Source of the DNA: Planctomycetota bacterium
Lineage (GTDB): Bacteria; Planctomycetota; Phycisphaerae; Tepidisphaerales; Tepidisphaeraceae
DNA length: 33,041 bases
Assembly: GCA_038746835.1 (NCBI GenBank)
Contig: JBCDKH010000017.1
Location: 1-33,041 of the forward strand
Direction of reading: 5' to 3'
Below the pieces are notes generated by a model. The model worked only from the letters and a program-made list of their open reading frames with translations, made no database searches and had not been told where the DNA came from. Each line of letters opens with the position of its first letter. The stretch's first letter is position 1. The position numbers and the translations under genes are program-made. Positions 1 through 10,026 of the stretch are shown here, piece by piece.

Positions 1-345
1 AATCTGCCCCAGGAAGCCGCAGCGTTGCTGAGAGAAGCCGGCTACGACGCTGTCACGGTGATCGACCAAGGCCTCGAAGGTGGCGCGGATGACCCTCTCG
101 CTGAGATCTGCCGGGCAGAGGGCAGGGCACTCGTCACGCTCGACCTCGATTTCTCAGACATTCGTTCTTACCCGCCCGAAGAACACTCCGGCATCATCGT
201 CCTCCGCCCACCGACGCAAGACGTGGTTGCCGTCCTGGCCTTAATCAGGGCGATGCTTCCAGTGTTGGAGACCGAGCAGCTGACTGGCAGCCTTTGGATT
301 GTCCGAGAACATTCGCTCCGCATTCGATCCGGAGTCGATGAATAG
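1..345 (+). CDS. DUF5615-family PIN-like protein (5' truncated by window edge)
   Basis: The reading frame is open from base 1 and ends at TAG 343-345. Its first codons give NLPQEAAALLREAGYDAVTV, which matches the start of DUF5615 proteins just after their usual (M)xxLLDEN motif, so about 6-8 residues lie outside the window. Acidic residues of the PIN-like fold are visible, including the TLDLDFSD motif, followed by the GIIVLRP strand typical of the family. DUF5615 proteins are thought to be ribonuclease toxins of type II toxin-antitoxin modules, often paired with a DUF433 antitoxin directly upstream; that partner would be outside the window. An internal TTG at base 25 could be mistaken for the start, but the upstream residues fit the family. 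Function is inferred from the family. Confidence 0.75.
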   Translation, partial: NLPQEAAALLREAGYDAVTVIDQGLEGGADDPLAEICRAEGRALVTLDLDFSDIRSYPPEEHSGIIVLRPPTQDVVAVLALIRAMLPVLETEQLTGSLWIVREHSLRIRSGVDE

Positions 346-573
346 TCAGCGGCAAGTGGAAGAAGTGATTTTTATTCGCTCCGACTTACGGCTGGGGCAA
401 AGCTGATATTCGAAAAAGCTCTCATCTTCTTGAGAACGAATGTAACGTCACTTACTGTAACTCCTGCAGCCTGCTCCATAATTGACGCAACAGAACTCGC
501 CCGCTATGAAAAGCGGCCGCCGATCAACGACGCCTAGCTGCCGGAGTTTGATAAACGGCGATGAGGCTCAACG

Positions 574-3099
<2,526 letters not shown>

Positions 3100-3141
3100 C
3101 TACGAACAAAAGCCGACACGGACGCATCCGCGGGGGCGAGC

Positions 3142-3171
3142 ATTGTAGGCGAACGGTCGCACTTTTGACAG
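3142..3171 (-). promoter_or_regulatory. Candidate sigma-70 promoter of gyrB
   Basis: On the minus strand a TACAAT box (3147-3142) lies 18 nt downstream of CTGTCA (3171-3166). These match the -10 and -35 consensus at 5/6 and 4/6 positions. The box is about 60 nt upstream of the gyrB ATG. The assignment rests on consensus matching by eye only. Confidence 0.4.
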
Positions 3172-3215
3172 TTTGACGGTGGGTTGGACGATCGCTCGCA
3201 CGAAACTACAAGGAT

Positions 3216-3328
3216 GTTTCTCGTGACGCGGTTAGCGGAGAGCGTCAGCGAGCCTCTGGATGAGTCAGCGTTTCCGGAGGCACCGACACGCAAAAGGCTC
3301 GCTACCGCTCACCGCGAAGCGTTGAAAC
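3216..3328. repeat. Long interrupted palindrome (family A, copy 1)
   Basis: The left arm 3227-3255 (CGCGGTTAGCGG, an 8-nt interruption, AGCGAGCCT) is complementary to the right arm 3295-3316 (AGGCTCGCTACCGCTCACCGCG). Outside these, GTTTC at 3216 pairs with GAAAC at 3324-3328. The element fills most of the gap between gyrB and the PTPS gene. Its left arm resembles the left arm of the element at 27981 at about 21 of 25 positions, so the two appear to be one family. Confidence 0.65.
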
Positions 3329-3361
3329 CTGCGATTGAGCCGCGTTCCTAACCTCTCAGCG

Positions 3362-4219
3362 ATGTATCGCCTGAGCCGAGAGGTCCGCTTTGCGATCGAC
3401 CTGACGACGCCGGAGGATCGGGCTGTCGGGGGACGCAACGGCTACGCGGGCAAGCCGCCGATCACGGGGATCGGGCAGATCTACTACGCCCTGGTCGTCA
3501 CCGTCCGCGGCGAGCCGAGCGTTGGCGACGGGTACATCGTCAACATCAAGGACGTCGACGGAGCGGTACGTGAGCGCGCGTTGCCGGAGATCAAGCGGGT
3601 CGTGCGTCGCATGTGCCGGGCCGGATTTGACGGCAAGGCTGAGCCGGTGGGCGGGCTCCACCTCCTGCGCGACGTCTTTTCGAAGCTGGCGGACGCGTTT
3701 TCGCCACATGTGCTCGACACGATCGAGCTGAAGCTGTCGCCGCACACGCGTCTGATCGCTATGGAGCGACCGGGAAACACGCCGATGACTTACCTCAAGC
3801 ACACGTTCGAGTTCGCCGCCAGCCATCGCCTGCACAACCCGGCCAAGACCGACGAGGAGAACGTCGCCATCTTCGGCAAGTGCAACAACCCGCACGGCCA
3901 CGGGCACAACTACCAGTTCGAGGTCACCCTCCGCGGCGAGCCGGACGAGGACGGCTTCCTCATCAACTTCTACGACCTCGAACGCATCGTCGACGAGGCC
4001 GTAGTCGAGCCGTTGGATCACAAGCATCTGAACATCGAGGTCGCGGAGTTCCAAGACGGCAACCCGGATCGACTGAACCCGAGTGTCGAGTTCATTGCCA
4101 AGGTCATCTACCGCCGCCTGCAGAAAGCGCTCGGTGGCGAGCACGCGGAATTGGACGCGGTCACCGTCTGGGAGACGCCCAAAACCTGGTGCGAGTACCG
4201 CGAGCCGGCGGGCGTGTAA
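3362..4219 (+). CDS. 6-pyruvoyltetrahydropterin / 6-carboxytetrahydropterin synthase-like protein, two PTPS domains
   Basis: PTPS/QueD enzymes convert dihydroneopterin triphosphate into tetrahydropterin products for queuosine or biopterin synthesis. The C-terminal half (residues about 142-285) has the whole active site: zinc histidines H155 (AASHRLH) and H180/H182 (NPHGHGHNY), catalytic C174 (FGKCNNP), D219-H220 (LDHKHLN) and E271 (VWETP). The N-terminal half (1-135) follows the same fold outline. GIGQIYYALVVTVRGEP aligns with GHGHNYQFEVTLRGEP, and GYIVNIKDVDGAV with GFLINFYDLERIV, but its zinc histidines and cysteine are gone. ATG 3362 is preferred because the sheet strand begins there; TTG 3335 would add nine residues. 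The CNNPHGHGHNY signature is closer to PTPS proper than to typical QueD. The stop lies 8 nt before msrA. The exact product cannot be told from sequence. Confidence 0.85.
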   Translation: MYRLSREVRFAIDLTTPEDRAVGGRNGYAGKPPITGIGQIYYALVVTVRGEPSVGDGYIVNIKDVDGAVRERALPEIKRVVRRMCRAGFDGKAEPVGGLHLLRDVFSKLADAFSPHVLDTIELKLSPHTRLIAMERPGNTPMTYLKHTFEFAASHRLHNPAKTDEENVAIFGKCNNPHGHGHNYQFEVTLRGEPDEDGFLINFYDLERIVDEAVVEPLDHKHLNIEVAEFQDGNPDRLNPSVEFIAKVIYRRLQKALGGEHAELDAVTVWETPKTWCEYREPAGV

Positions 4220-4227
4220 CGTCGGCC

Positions 4228-4821
4228 ATGGCTGTCATCGACCCGAAGACGTTCCCGAAGCCGACGAGCGACCTAGACCAGACCGGCGAGCAGCAGGTCG
4301 TTCTCGCAGGCGGCTGCTTCTGGTGCACTGAGGGCGTCTTCGAGAAGCTTCCGGGCGTGACCGACGTCACCAGCGGCTACACCGGCGGCGAGGACGGGCC
4401 GACGAGCTATGAAGCCGTCTGCCGGGGCACGACTGGGCATGCCGAGGCCATCCGAATCACGTACGACGCGGACCAGATCACCTTCGGCCAGCTGCTCCGG
4501 ATCTTCTTCGCCGTCGCCCACGACCCGACACAGCTCAACCGCCAGGGCAACGACGTCGGCACGCAGTACCGCTCGGCCATCTTCTACGCGAACGAAGACC
4601 AGAATCGCGTCGCGGCCGAGTACATCCAGACGCTCGATGACGCCGGCGTCTTTCCGAGTGCGATCGTGACGACGCTCGAGCCGCTCGGCGAATTTCTCGA
4701 GGCGGAGGCGTACCACCAGGACTTCATGCAGCACAATCCGTGTCAGCCGTATGTCTGTGCGACAGGCCTGCCGAAGGTTCGCAAGCTCGACGCGTGGCTG
4801 GCTTCGGAGGCGGCAGCGTGA
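4228..4821 (+). CDS. msrA: Peptide-methionine (S)-S-oxide reductase MsrA
   Basis: Reduces the S-epimer of methionine sulfoxide in proteins, a cytoplasmic repair function. The 197-residue protein carries the catalytic [17 protein letters not shown] block near residue 28, the SGYTGGE substrate loop, the [11 protein letters not shown] block, [23 protein letters not shown], and a C-terminal NPCQPYVC segment that can supply resolving cysteines. The motif GCFWCTE, with a second cysteine three residues after the nucleophile, replaces the commoner GCFWGAE and is seen in one MsrA subgroup. The ATG at 4228 begins 8 nt after the PTPS gene. The stop TGA overlaps the GTG start of the next gene, so the genes are probably co-transcribed. 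Confidence 0.95.
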   Translation: MAVIDPKTFPKPTSDLDQTGEQQVVLAGGCFWCTEGVFEKLPGVTDVTSGYTGGEDGPTSYEAVCRGTTGHAEAIRITYDADQITFGQLLRIFFAVAHDPTQLNRQGNDVGTQYRSAIFYANEDQNRVAAEYIQTLDDAGVFPSAIVTTLEPLGEFLEAEAYHQDFMQHNPCQPYVCATGLPKVRKLDAWLASEAAA

Positions 4822-5315
4822 GGCGTGGTCGCACGCTGCTGAAGTGGCTGCCGCTGATCATCAAGGGCCTCTCGTGGTGGCTGTCGCGACGAAAGCGGTC
4901 GCCGTCGCGGAGCCAATCGTCACCGATTCGTCCGACGGGTGCTTCCACGTCGGAACCTGCGGGTCGTAGACCCGCGGCTATGGGGTCCTCGGGACCAGTT
5001 GCAGAAGCTTTTCGCAGCCGCCGATCCGACGTCGTCCTCGAAGACGCTGGCGTCGTGGTCAAGACGCTGCCCGACGACAACGAGGGCAGCCGGCACCAGC
5101 GGTTCATCGTCGACATGCCAGGCGGCGTGAGCATCCTCATCGCCCACAACATCGACCTCGCCCCACGCGTCCCGCTCCGCGAAGGCGACACCGTCGCGTT
5201 CAAAGGCGAGTACGAATGGACCGAAAAGGGCGGCACCGTGCACTGGACCCATCACGACCCAAAGCAATGGCACGAGGACGGCTGGGTCGAACACGACGGG
5301 AAGCGTTACGGCTAG
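4818..5315 (+). CDS. DUF3465 domain protein with N-terminal hydrophobic segment
   Basis: The DUF3465 domain covers about residues 67-165. Its characteristic blocks are visible: HQRFIVDMPGGVSILIAHNI, DLAPRVPLREGDTVAFKGEY and the closing WTHHDPKQWHEDGWVEHDGK. The role of the family is unknown; the fold may be OB-like, which is only an inference. The chosen GTG start overlaps the msrA stop as GTGA. It gives a basic tail and a short hydrophobic stretch (LLKWLPLIIKGLSWWL), possibly a membrane anchor. Residues about 27-66 are low-complexity S/R/P-rich linker. This linker includes codons derived from a REP-like hairpin (4955-4979) that also occurs between other genes of the window. The next gene follows after 9 nt. 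Confidence 0.75.
   Translation: MRRGRTLLKWLPLIIKGLSWWLSRRKRSPSRSQSSPIRPTGASTSEPAGRRPAAMGSSGPVAEAFRSRRSDVVLEDAGVVVKTLPDDNEGSRHQRFIVDMPGGVSILIAHNIDLAPRVPLREGDTVAFKGEYEWTEKGGTVHWTHHDPKQWHEDGWVEHDGKRYG
4955..4979. repeat. REP-like hairpin inside the DUF3465 gene
   Basis: The segment ACCTGCGGGTC-GTA-GACCCGCGGCT forms a stem. It matches the intergenic copy at 12607-12630 at all but a few positions, and the match continues into GAACC on the left and GGCTA on the right. Here it is read in frame as residues about 46-54 of the DUF3465 protein. Confidence 0.6.
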
Positions 5316-5324
5316 GCTGCTCAC

Positions 5325-5984
5325 ATGAGCAAAAAAGCAATCATCGTTCAGGGCGGTTGGCAGGGTCATGAGCCGGCACAGGTGGCGGAGCGGTTTCGGG
5401 GGTATCTGGCGGACGAAGGCGTCGAGGTCACGGTCAGTGACACGCTCGCTGCGTTCGACGACGGAGAACACCTCAAAACGCTCGATTTGATTGTCCCGAT
5501 ATGGACGATGGACTCGATCGCGCAGGAGCAGTCGAAGAACGTCCGCGATGCCGTCGCCGAGGGAACGGGCCTGGCCGGATGTCACGGCGGGATGTGCGAT
5601 GCGTTCCGGCAGGACGTCGATTGGCAGTTCATGACTGGCGGCCAGTGGGTCAGCCACCCGGGCAATGACGGCGTCGACTACACGGTCAACCTCGGGCCCG
5701 AGCACGGCGAACTCAACGAGGGGCTCTCCGCGTTTCCCGTCAAGAGCGAGCAGTACTACCTGCACGTCGACCCGGCCGTGAAAGTCTGGGCGACGACGAC
5801 CTTCCCCGTCGCCGACGGGCCCCATTCGCCCAACGGCGAAGTGAAGATGCCGCAGGTCTGGACGAAGATGTGGGGCAAAGGCAGGGTGTTTTACAACGCG
5901 CTGGGCCACGTCGATTCGGTCTTCGACGCCTCCCCGAACGCGGCCGAGCTGATGAAGCGCGGCTTCCGCTGGGCGATGAGGTAA
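5325..5984 (+). CDS. ThuA-like domain protein
   Basis: A 219-residue protein of the ThuA family, which has a class I glutamine amidotransferase-like fold and is often linked to sugar use. The start KKAIIVQGGWQGHEPAQVAE is the first strand and loop. It is followed by LDLIVPIWTMDSI, the AVAEGTGLAGCHGGMCDAFR nucleophile-elbow-like segment, the GGQWVSHPGN loop and the late block KMWGKGRVFYNALGHVDSVF, which is very typical of ThuA proteins. There is no signal peptide. The ATG lies 9 nt after the DUF3465 gene. The precise reaction is not established for this family; ThuA and related members act on keto-sugars. Confidence 0.85.
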   Translation: MSKKAIIVQGGWQGHEPAQVAERFRGYLADEGVEVTVSDTLAAFDDGEHLKTLDLIVPIWTMDSIAQEQSKNVRDAVAEGTGLAGCHGGMCDAFRQDVDWQFMTGGQWVSHPGNDGVDYTVNLGPEHGELNEGLSAFPVKSEQYYLHVDPAVKVWATTTFPVADGPHSPNGEVKMPQVWTKMWGKGRVFYNALGHVDSVFDASPNAAELMKRGFRWAMR

Positions 5985-6013
5985 ATCAGCAGCAGCGGCG
6001 GTAGGCTCCAGCC

Positions 6014-6709
6014 ATGGCCCGCGGCGGCACCATCGTCACCATCGACGGACCGGCCGGCACCGGCAAGAGCACCGTCGCGCGCGAAGTCGCCCGGCGGCTC
6101 GGCTTTGCCTTCCTCGATACCGGCGCGATGTACCGGGCGGTCGGCCTCGCTGCGCTGCGGCGTGAGGTCGACCTGGACGACGTCAAGGATCTCGAGTTCG
6201 CCGCCAAGCACGCGCGGGTCGAGTTCGACTGGGAGACCGACCCGCCGGGCGTGCTGCTCAACGGTGAGCCGGTCGGCCACCTCCTTCGCGGCGGCGACGC
6301 GACCCGCGCTGCCAGCTACGTCGCCACCGTCCCCGCCGTCCGCGAGCGGCTCGTCGAGCAACAGCGTCAAATCGGCGAGACGTTCGCCGGAGCCGGCCTG
6401 GTGACCGAGGGCCGCGACCAGGGCAGCGTCGTCTTTCCGCAGGCGGCGGTGAAGGTGTTCCTGTTCGCGACGGAGGACGAGCGTCTGCGCAGGCGCGTCG
6501 CCCAGCTTCGTTCCCGCGGCGAGGTCGTCGACGAGCAGGCCGTCCGCGAGGACATGCTCGACCGCGACAAGCGCGACGCCGGCCGCGACGTCGCGCCGTT
6601 GGTTGCAGCGGACGACGCGCTTCAGCTCGACTCGACCGGGCTCGCAGAAGACGAGGTCGTCAACCGCATCGTTGACGAGGTCGCAAGCTGCACGAGTGCG
6701 TCGACGTGA
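6014..6709 (+). CDS. cmk: (d)CMP kinase (cytidylate kinase)
   Basis: Phosphorylates CMP and dCMP with ATP in pyrimidine nucleotide metabolism. The 231-residue protein has the P-loop DGPAGTGKSTVAREVARRLG at the start, the LDTGAMYRAVGLAAL substrate block, the TEGRDQGSVVFPQAAVKVFL block near residue 132, and the LID-like arginine run RLRRRVAQLR with RDKRDAGRDVAPL. Residue identities differ slightly from the common GRDIGTVVFPDA (Q and S replace I and T). The ATG start sits 6 residues before the first strand. It ends the plus-strand run that began at the PTPS gene; the gap from the ThuA gene is 29 nt. Confidence 0.95.
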   Translation: MARGGTIVTIDGPAGTGKSTVAREVARRLGFAFLDTGAMYRAVGLAALRREVDLDDVKDLEFAAKHARVEFDWETDPPGVLLNGEPVGHLLRGGDATRAASYVATVPAVRERLVEQQRQIGETFAGAGLVTEGRDQGSVVFPQAAVKVFLFATEDERLRRRVAQLRSRGEVVDEQAVREDMLDRDKRDAGRDVAPLVAADDALQLDSTGLAEDEVVNRIVDEVASCTSAST

Positions 6710-6772
6710 TCGCACGCGCGGGGTCGAAGCTGAACGAGCATCTTTTCAAGGATGTTTGAAGTCATTTCTCCC

Positions 6773-6850
6773 GAAGCCGTAGAGCAGAGCGAAGCGTCGC
6801 GCCGGGCGCGGCTCAGACCCGGAGCGACGCTTCGCTCTGCTCTCGGCTTC
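6773..6850. repeat. Long palindrome between cmk and the GHMP kinase gene
   Basis: The left arm 6773-6800 begins GAAGCCGTAGAGCAGAGCGA. It is the reverse complement of the right arm 6824-6850 except for one extra base. Weaker complementarity extends outward to about 6757 and 6866. The arms match no other element in the window. There is no T-run, so it is not a classical terminator, although it could act as a hairpin in RNA. Confidence 0.7.
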
Positions 6851-6914
6851 AAGAGATGAAGTCCGAAGAGCGGGTCGTGTCGCGTGACGAACGAGCTCTG
6901 CTCTAGTCTCCGGC

Positions 6915-8342
6915 ATGGATCTCGCGACTCTCGAACCCGTCCCGGACTTGCTGCGTCGGGTGCGTTCGGAACTCGCTGCATCGTTCGCGACCGACAAACC
7001 GTTGCGGGTTGCCCGCGCACCGGGTCGGCTCGACGTGATGGGTGGAATCGCGGACTACATGGGGAGCCTTGTGCTGGAGATGCCGCTGCAGGTCGCGGCG
7101 GCCGTCGCGTTGCAGGAGCGCGACGATCGTCAGATCCAGGTCTTCAGCTTCAACCTGCTCGACGACCATCGGCCGTTCCAATTCCAAGTCCCGCTCGACG
7201 CACTCGCCAAACCGCTGGACGAGCTCCGACGCGACCTCGACGCCCCCGGCCGACAGTGGGCCGGGTACGCGGTCGGGCCGTTGGCGGTGCTGCATGACGA
7301 AGGCCTGATCGACGTTGCCAAGCTCGACCGCGGGTTCAACCTCGCGATCCTCTCGACCGTCCCCGAAGGCGGCGGCGTCTCGTCCTCAGCCGCGTTGGAA
7401 GTCGCCGCGATGAACGCCTTCGTCGGCCATTTCGACGTCCAGCCGCTCGTCGACGACCCGGTCCGACTCGCCGCCCTGTGCCAGAAGGCTGAGAACCAGG
7501 TCGTCGGCGCACCCTGCGGCGTAATGGACCAGATCGCCAGCCACATGGGCCAGGCCGGGATGCTTCTCAAAATCCTCTGCCAACCGCACGAAGTCCAAGG
7601 CACGCTGCCTCTGCCGGACGGCGTCGTCGCGGTCGGGCTCAACACGGCCGTCAAACACGCCGTCGGCGGCGGGGCATACGGCAAGACCCGCACGGCCGCG
7701 TTCATGGGGCACCGCCTTATCCTCGACGAGATGCGCAAACTCGGCGAGGCCGGCGGCAAGACGATGACCGGCGATCCGACCGACGGCTACCTCGCCAACC
7801 TCGACCCCGACGACTACAAGCAGCTCTTCCGGCCAAGGTTGCCCGAAACCCTCGCCGGCGCTGCGTTTCTCGACCAATTCGACTCCCACAACGACCCGGC
7901 AACGACGATCGACCCGGCCGAGACGTACCACGTCCAGGCGGCGGTCGACCATCACGTGCTTGAAGCCCAGCGTGTCCGCCGATTCGCCGACTTCCTCGAA
8001 CGCCTCGACCACCACGGCCGCGACAAGGCCCTGCGATCGGCGGGGCACCTGATGTACGCGAGCCACAAGAGCTACACCGACAACGCTGGCTTGGGCGCAG
8101 CCGAGGCCGACTTGGTCATCGAGCATGTCAAGCAGCACGAACCCGCCGGCCTCTTCGGCGCCCGCATCACCGGCGGCGGCTCCGGCGGCACCGTGGCGGT
8201 CCTGCTGGAAGACGCACCGTCCGCGTGGTCTGCGATCGACGTGATCCAGGAGGCTTATAAAAGTCGCTACGACCAGGCACTGACGCTGCTTCGAGACTCT
8301 TCCCCTGGAGCGGCGGAGACGGGAAGCCATGTCGTTGGCTGA
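6915..8342 (+). CDS. GHMP-family sugar kinase, L-arabinokinase/galactokinase type
   Basis: Phosphorylates the anomeric hydroxyl of a free sugar. All three GHMP motifs are present in 475 residues: ARAPGRLDVMGGIADYMGS (33-51), TVPEGGGVSSSAALEVAAM (148-166) and ITGGGSGGTVAVL near 418-430. The wording GRLDVMGGIADYMGSLVLEMP, the block CQKAENQVVGAPCGVMDQIA and the long insert with FDSHNDPATTIDP resemble the kinase half of plant L-arabinokinase (from memory) more than E. coli GalK, which has GEHTDYN at the first motif. The sugar could therefore be L-arabinose rather than galactose; this is inference. The final codons (SHVVG then TGA) run into a palindromic element that supplies the stop codon, so the C-terminus may have been altered by it. 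It starts at ATG 6915, 205 nt after cmk. Confidence 0.85.
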   Translation: MDLATLEPVPDLLRRVRSELAASFATDKPLRVARAPGRLDVMGGIADYMGSLVLEMPLQVAAAVALQERDDRQIQVFSFNLLDDHRPFQFQVPLDALAKPLDELRRDLDAPGRQWAGYAVGPLAVLHDEGLIDVAKLDRGFNLAILSTVPEGGGVSSSAALEVAAMNAFVGHFDVQPLVDDPVRLAALCQKAENQVVGAPCGVMDQIASHMGQAGMLLKILCQPHEVQGTLPLPDGVVAVGLNTAVKHAVGGGAYGKTRTAAFMGHRLILDEMRKLGEAGGKTMTGDPTDGYLANLDPDDYKQLFRPRLPETLAGAAFLDQFDSHNDPATTIDPAETYHVQAAVDHHVLEAQRVRRFADFLERLDHHGRDKALRSAGHLMYASHKSYTDNAGLGAAEADLVIEHVKQHEPAGLFGARITGGGSGGTVAVLLEDAPSAWSAIDVIQEAYKSRYDQALTLLRDSSPGAAETGSHVVG

Positions 8343-8450
8343 ACCGCGAAGGAGCAAAGAGACGAAGAGCCGCGAAGCTGATCTGAATGAGCAGCTGCGA
8401 CTCTAAATCCTTCGCGGCTCTTCGCTTCTTCGTCCCTTCGCGGTTCAGCC
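8337..8450. repeat. Long palindrome (family B, copy 1) overlapping the kinase stop codon
   Basis: Two 41-nt arms, 8337-8377 and 8410-8450, are reverse complements at 36 of 41 positions. The left arm begins GGCTGAACCGCGAAGGAGCA; TGA 8340-8342 inside it is the stop of the GHMP kinase. The phrase GAAGGAGCAAAG followed by GAAG recurs in the element inside priA (26614-26712), so both are assigned to one family. Confidence 0.75.
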
Positions 8451-8507
8451 AGACGACTTGAACTTGCCAAACGCCCCGGCTGCTGCCAACGTACCACCGT
8501 CGCAGGC

Positions 8508-9713
8508 ATGGATGCCGCAACGTCGACCAATCCGCTTCAGCAGCACGCGATTCGCGTGTGGAGGCAGCTTGCGCTGTTCAACAACTGGCCGCTGCTCGTG
8601 GCGGTCGGCGTGCTGGCGGGTGTCGGGCTGTTGACGATCGGCAGCGTCGACCCCGGCGAGGCCAAGCGGCAGGGCGTCTTCCTCACCATCGGCCTGTGCG
8701 CGATGCTCGCGTTCCAGGCCGTCAACTACGCCAAGCTCGGGCGCCTGGCGCTGCCGTTCTACGTCCTGAGCCTGCTGCTCGTCGGCGTGACGGTGGTCGG
8801 GGGCGTGATCGGTCTGCCGTTCGTGCCGCGGACCAACGGCGCCTGCAACTGGATTCGCGTCGGCCCGCTCAGCGTGCAGCCGGCGGAGCTGATGAAGGTC
8901 AGCTTCATCATGCTGCTCGCCCGCCACCTGCGGTACCGCGAGACGCAGCGGACGCTCAAGGGCCTTGTCGTGCCGCTGCTGCTGGCGGCGGTGCCGATGG
9001 CGTTGATCCTGAAGCAGCCGGACCTGGGCACGTGCATCGTCTTCGTGCCGACGACGCTGGCGATGCTCTTCGTCGCCGGGGCGAAGCTGCGTCACTTCGC
9101 GATGATTTTCGGCGTCGGGCTCGTCACGCTGCCGATTCTGTGGCTCAGCGGGCAGTCTCACGTGCCGCTGCTGAAGCACGGGCCGGACGTCGTCAAGGAG
9201 TACCAGCGCGACCGCGTCGTGGCGATGTTCAAGAACGACGAGTCGACGCTCCAGGGCACCGGCTACCAGCAGTTCTACGGCCTGGCGGCGATGGGCTCGG
9301 GCGGGCTAGGCGGCAAGGGCGTCGGCGTGACGCCGATCGGTCACAAGGTGCCCGAGAGCCAGAACGACATGATCTTCGTCGTCATCGGCGAACAGTTCGG
9401 CTTCGTCGGCAGCTTCGTCGTCATCGCGGCCTACTGCGTGCTCTTCGTCGCAGCGATCGAGGTCAGCACGCACACGAAGGAACCCTTCGGCCGGCTCGTC
9501 GCCGTCGGCGTGACGGCGGCCTTGGCAGGCCAGGCGTTCGTGAATCTGGCAGTCGCGACCAAGCTGATGCCCGTGACGGGCGTCACACTGCCATTCGTGA
9601 GCAGCGGCGGCAGCAGCCTGATCGCCAGCTTCATGGCCATCGGCATCCTCCTCAACGTCGGCCAACACCGCCCAATCCTCCTCAGCCGCGAGGCGTTCAG
9701 CTTCGGGAACTAA
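8508..9713 (+). CDS. rodA: RodA/FtsW-type SEDS peptidoglycan glycosyltransferase
   Basis: An integral membrane enzyme of about ten helices that polymerises lipid II into glycan strands. Family blocks are seen in order: GACNWIRVGPLSVQPAELMK near 110-130, the ILKQPDLGTCIVFVPT block near 170, a long extracytoplasmic loop with YQRDRVVAMFKN, GTGYQQFYGLAAMGSGGLGG, KVPESQNDMIFVVIGEQFGF and the terminal TLPFVSSGGSSLIASFMAIG. The QPAELMK and QPDLGT forms favour RodA over FtsW, but the two are hard to separate. The MPESxTDFIF-like block reads SQNDMIF here. The ATG start gives a 26-residue cytoplasmic tail before helix 1. The gene stands alone between a palindromic repeat and a 313-nt gap; the usual partner penicillin-binding protein is not next to it. 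Confidence 0.9.
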   Translation: MDAATSTNPLQQHAIRVWRQLALFNNWPLLVAVGVLAGVGLLTIGSVDPGEAKRQGVFLTIGLCAMLAFQAVNYAKLGRLALPFYVLSLLLVGVTVVGGVIGLPFVPRTNGACNWIRVGPLSVQPAELMKVSFIMLLARHLRYRETQRTLKGLVVPLLLAAVPMALILKQPDLGTCIVFVPTTLAMLFVAGAKLRHFAMIFGVGLVTLPILWLSGQSHVPLLKHGPDVVKEYQRDRVVAMFKNDESTLQGTGYQQFYGLAAMGSGGLGGKGVGVTPIGHKVPESQNDMIFVVIGEQFGFVGSFVVIAAYCVLFVAAIEVSTHTKEPFGRLVAVGVTAALAGQAFVNLAVATKLMPVTGVTLPFVSSGGSSLIASFMAIGILLNVGQHRPILLSREAFSFGN

Positions 9714-10026
9714 CCAGCTTTCTGATCCATGCGTCCAGTCTGTCTGATGCGACTGCAGTGATGCATTGGCACTGGGCATGACCTGACGCGGAGCATCGGC
9801 CGCCACTTAGGCACGCGGGCCATGCAGGACGGTTCGACTCGCGTTACAGGCAGACCAGCTGAGGTTTTAACGGTCCGGAGACCCTTTCCAAGCGTGTTCA
9901 GCGCACGTCATTTCCTTTACTGGAAGGTTCTCCCTGACTTGTGACGCGCTCGTGAAGGTGTACATTGACACAAGATGTCGCGTCTGGCGGCGTCGGGAGA
10001 GACGACCTGCTTGAGGGGATTCCGCC
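9714..10026. other. Intergenic region without a recognised gene
   Basis: No credible reading frame or RNA gene was found in these 313 bases. The last 90 bases hold a candidate promoter for the PEP-CTERM gene. Unlike most gaps in this window, no long palindrome was seen here. Base composition looks less GC-rich than in the flanking rodA gene. Confidence 0.5.
9939..9966 (+). promoter_or_regulatory. Candidate promoter of the PEP-CTERM protein gene
   Basis: TTGTGA (9939-9944) and TACATT (9961-9966) are separated by 16 nt. They match the -35 and -10 consensus moderately well, 60 nt upstream of the GTG start at 10027. Consensus matching by eye only. Confidence 0.3.

Noticed and set aside
400-480. 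Repeated TGTAAC words near 442-465 as an operator
   Set aside because: The words are direct, short and not symmetric, so chance is likely.
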